DNA from: Certhia americana
Taxonomy: Eukaryota > Chordata > Aves > Passeriformes > Certhiidae
Length of the DNA stretch: 64,000 nucleotides
Assembly: GCA_018697195.1 (NCBI GenBank)
Contig: CM031858.1
Location: 128,163,133 to 128,227,132, forward strand
Direction: 5' to 3'
The notes beneath the pieces are model-generated. The model did no database searches. It was not told the origin of the DNA and saw only the letters and a program-made list of their open reading frames with translations. Positions 62,189 through 64,000 of this stretch are shown here, in pieces; positions within the stretch are counted from its first letter, which is position 1, and every line of letters begins with the position of its first letter. A program made the position numbers and the translations under genes.

Positions 62189-64000
62189 CTGTTAAAATAA
62201 ATAGAGTAATAGGTGAATTTTTATCTACAGTTCATGAAATGTTTAATTTGCTAACTTCAGATTAAAGTAATGGGAAGTACCATTTTACTTCCACTTTAGT
62301 ATCAACTACTGAAGTTCCAAACAAGTAGGAAAAAATTAGTTATTAACAGCTAAGAATGCAAGTTTCTTTTGGTAAGTTTAAGTATATTGTGTCTTATTTG
62401 GAAAAAGTAACCAATAAAACTTCCTGCATTGTATGCCATTTGTTGTATTGTGAATTTGGAAAAAAGTTTGGCTTTCAAGTATACTGCATCTTAATAAGCA
62501 CTATCAGTAAACTAAACTAATTAACCTTGGGTCTCCTTGAAAACTTGTCTGCCTAATCACTTCTTGCAGCATCGGAACAATTTTTACAGAAAGGATCAAT
62601 GATTAATTGAGTTTTGTCCTTGCCTATGGCAGTACCTGATGCTCAAAGTGAACATTGCTTCTTCCTACCTTGCATTTTAAATGTGTGCAGCCAATTTCAT
62701 TGCATTTTTGAATGAGAATTTGATGTCACATAACTTGAAACACCAGACATTTTTACTTAAAAAAATAAGATTGTTTCCACCCATTCAGTCTTTTAAATTT
62801 CTGTACTATATCAGTGACATCAGAAGAAGGAAGATACAGAACTGTAAAGCAAGGGCATTACAAGACCTGATGGAGGACTTAATTCCTGTCATTAATTGGA
62901 GTGTCATTATCTTTGTGGAATTTTTGGCCACAATTCAAGATAGAAAATGGGAGGGTTTATAAAATATGTACTTGTATATCTGGACCTAAATGCAAACATG
63001 TCAATAGTTGTATGACTAACACCCACTATAGTTCTTTTAGCCTGACCCCCTCGATGCTGGAGACCCTTCCTGGTAGCTCGTATAATGAAGAACACAACTG
63101 AAATGTTCTGAATGGAAGTTACAGAAACATGTTTAATCTTGTGAGCTTCAGTGGAAAATAGAAACTGGAAGGGAAATTAAAAAGCTATTCAGTCCATATC
63201 TCAAGAAAGGCTTCTATCTATCTAAACTTCCTGAATTACTCTCTGATTTGAGCTATTGCCAAACCTTTTCCAAATACAGTCAGTGATGAAGAGTCTGCCT
63301 CCCCCTTAGACAATATATTCTACTGCCATTGCTATTGTTGGAAAGTTTTCCTGATTTCCAGCTTGAATTTCACTTACGAAGTTGTAAGTGGGTGTACTCC
63401 TCCCATAGCAAATACTTAAAAATGTTTGGGCTTGCCAAGAAATACTGATCTAAAAATAAAACTGGACATTAATGTATTATTTTCAGTGTTAAAATGGCCT
63501 CTTTCTCTGAGGCAAATGAAACCTCACAGCACAATAGAGATGAACCGTTAGAGATTCAGTTAAAACATCTTCATTCTTCAGCTGCCCCTCAATCAGCCCT
63601 GCCCTTTAAAATCTATTTTAAAATATAGCAGTCAGCAGGCATCATCTAACAGCTGGAGAGTTCTCAAGTGCTACCTTTTCCTGATCCTGCCAACTTTAAA
63701 TACACTGATCTGGTGCAACCAGTCAGCAGAAGAATGGGCTTGTCTGCCTGAGGGTTACCCTGAGCTTAGATCCTCAACAAATGTCACACAGATATCAAAC
63801 TCAAAAGAGAGAGGGAAGAGGGAAAGAGATGTGAATCTTCTGTCATGGATTCCTTTTCTCAGCAGAAGAACAGTAAAGATTTTGAACAGTTTGATCTCCT
63901 GGTGCTTTATATAAAACTTACATCGCTCTTCTTCATACCACATATGGACAAAACAGTCCAAATTATATGAATAAACACTGCTAGATCTTTCTCTTGCTCA
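62189..64000 (-). other. CALB1: CALB1 intron (right window edge)
   Basis: 1.8 kb of intron. I searched for the EF3 exon (KYDSDHSGF) and did not find it, so it lies beyond 64000. Contains a probable old CR1 fragment at 63165-63400. Confidence 0.75.
63165..63400 (-). mobile_element. Probable old, diverged CR1 fragment, minus orientation
   Basis: Order of phrases fits the reverse complement of a CR1 3' region: ACTGGAAGGGAAATTAAAAA then TTCAGTCCAT, later AATATATTCTACTGCCATTG, and TTGGAAAGTTTTCCTGATTT then CCAGCTTGAATTT. Much more diverged than the other two CR1 copies, so an older insertion. Confidence 0.5.

Noticed and set aside
62189..64000. Another CALB1 exon at the right edge
   Set aside because: No KYDSDHSGF-type EF-hand loop with splice sites was found on the minus strand; the preceding exon must lie beyond the window.

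Overview
The window is vertebrate nuclear DNA. It is AT-rich, has short exons and long introns, and holds four protein-coding genes in the order OSGIN2 (+, 3' part), NBN (-, complete), DECR1 (+, complete), CALB1 (-, 3' part). This is the conserved tetrapod block that sits on human 8q21. Three things point to a bird, most likely a songbird. The calbindin and NBN exons read like avian orthologues. CR1 LINE tails are the main interspersed repeat. At least two copies of a chimeric SINE (tRNA-Ile-like head with a CR1-type tail, of the TguSINE1 type I know from passerines) are present. Exon calls come from reading the sequence: open frame, GT/AG boundaries, matching phases and protein similarity recalled from memory. 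No alignment was run.

Layout. 1-664 is an OSGIN2 intron. 665-4565 holds the last three OSGIN2 coding exons (443 residues, N-terminus off the left edge), followed by a 3' UTR to about 6.1 kb. 6.1-14.3 kb is the convergent gap between OSGIN2 and NBN, with no gene seen. 14309-35793 (minus) is NBN in 16 coding exons, 757 residues, with FHA and tandem BRCT domains at the N-terminus and MRE11- and ATM-binding motifs at the C-terminus. NBN and DECR1 start head-to-head: their ATGs are 1,057 bp apart, each in its own CpG island, with an AT-rich LTR-like block between. 36851-51308 (plus) is DECR1 in 10 coding exons, 345 residues, with a mitochondrial presequence containing a pentapeptide repeat and the complete SDR catalytic set. 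51.4-58.7 kb is the convergent DECR1-CALB1 gap plus the CALB1 3' UTR, with two weak candidate ancient repeats. 58751-62188 (minus) carries the last six CALB1 coding exons (137 residues, EF-hands 4 to 6), and the rest to 64000 is a CALB1 intron.

The four genes share no pathway: a flavoprotein-like growth inhibitor, a DNA double-strand-break sensor, a mitochondrial fatty-acid oxidation auxiliary enzyme and a calcium buffer. Their grouping is inherited synteny. The one plausible regulatory link is the divergent NBN/DECR1 promoter region.

I found no clearly new biological system. The points most worth checking are an NBN intron that seems absent from the mammalian gene as I remember it, the 15-bp repeat coding for a pentapeptide repeat in the DECR1 presequence, the LTR-like insert between the NBN and DECR1 promoters, and the tRNA-Ile/CR1 SINE copies.
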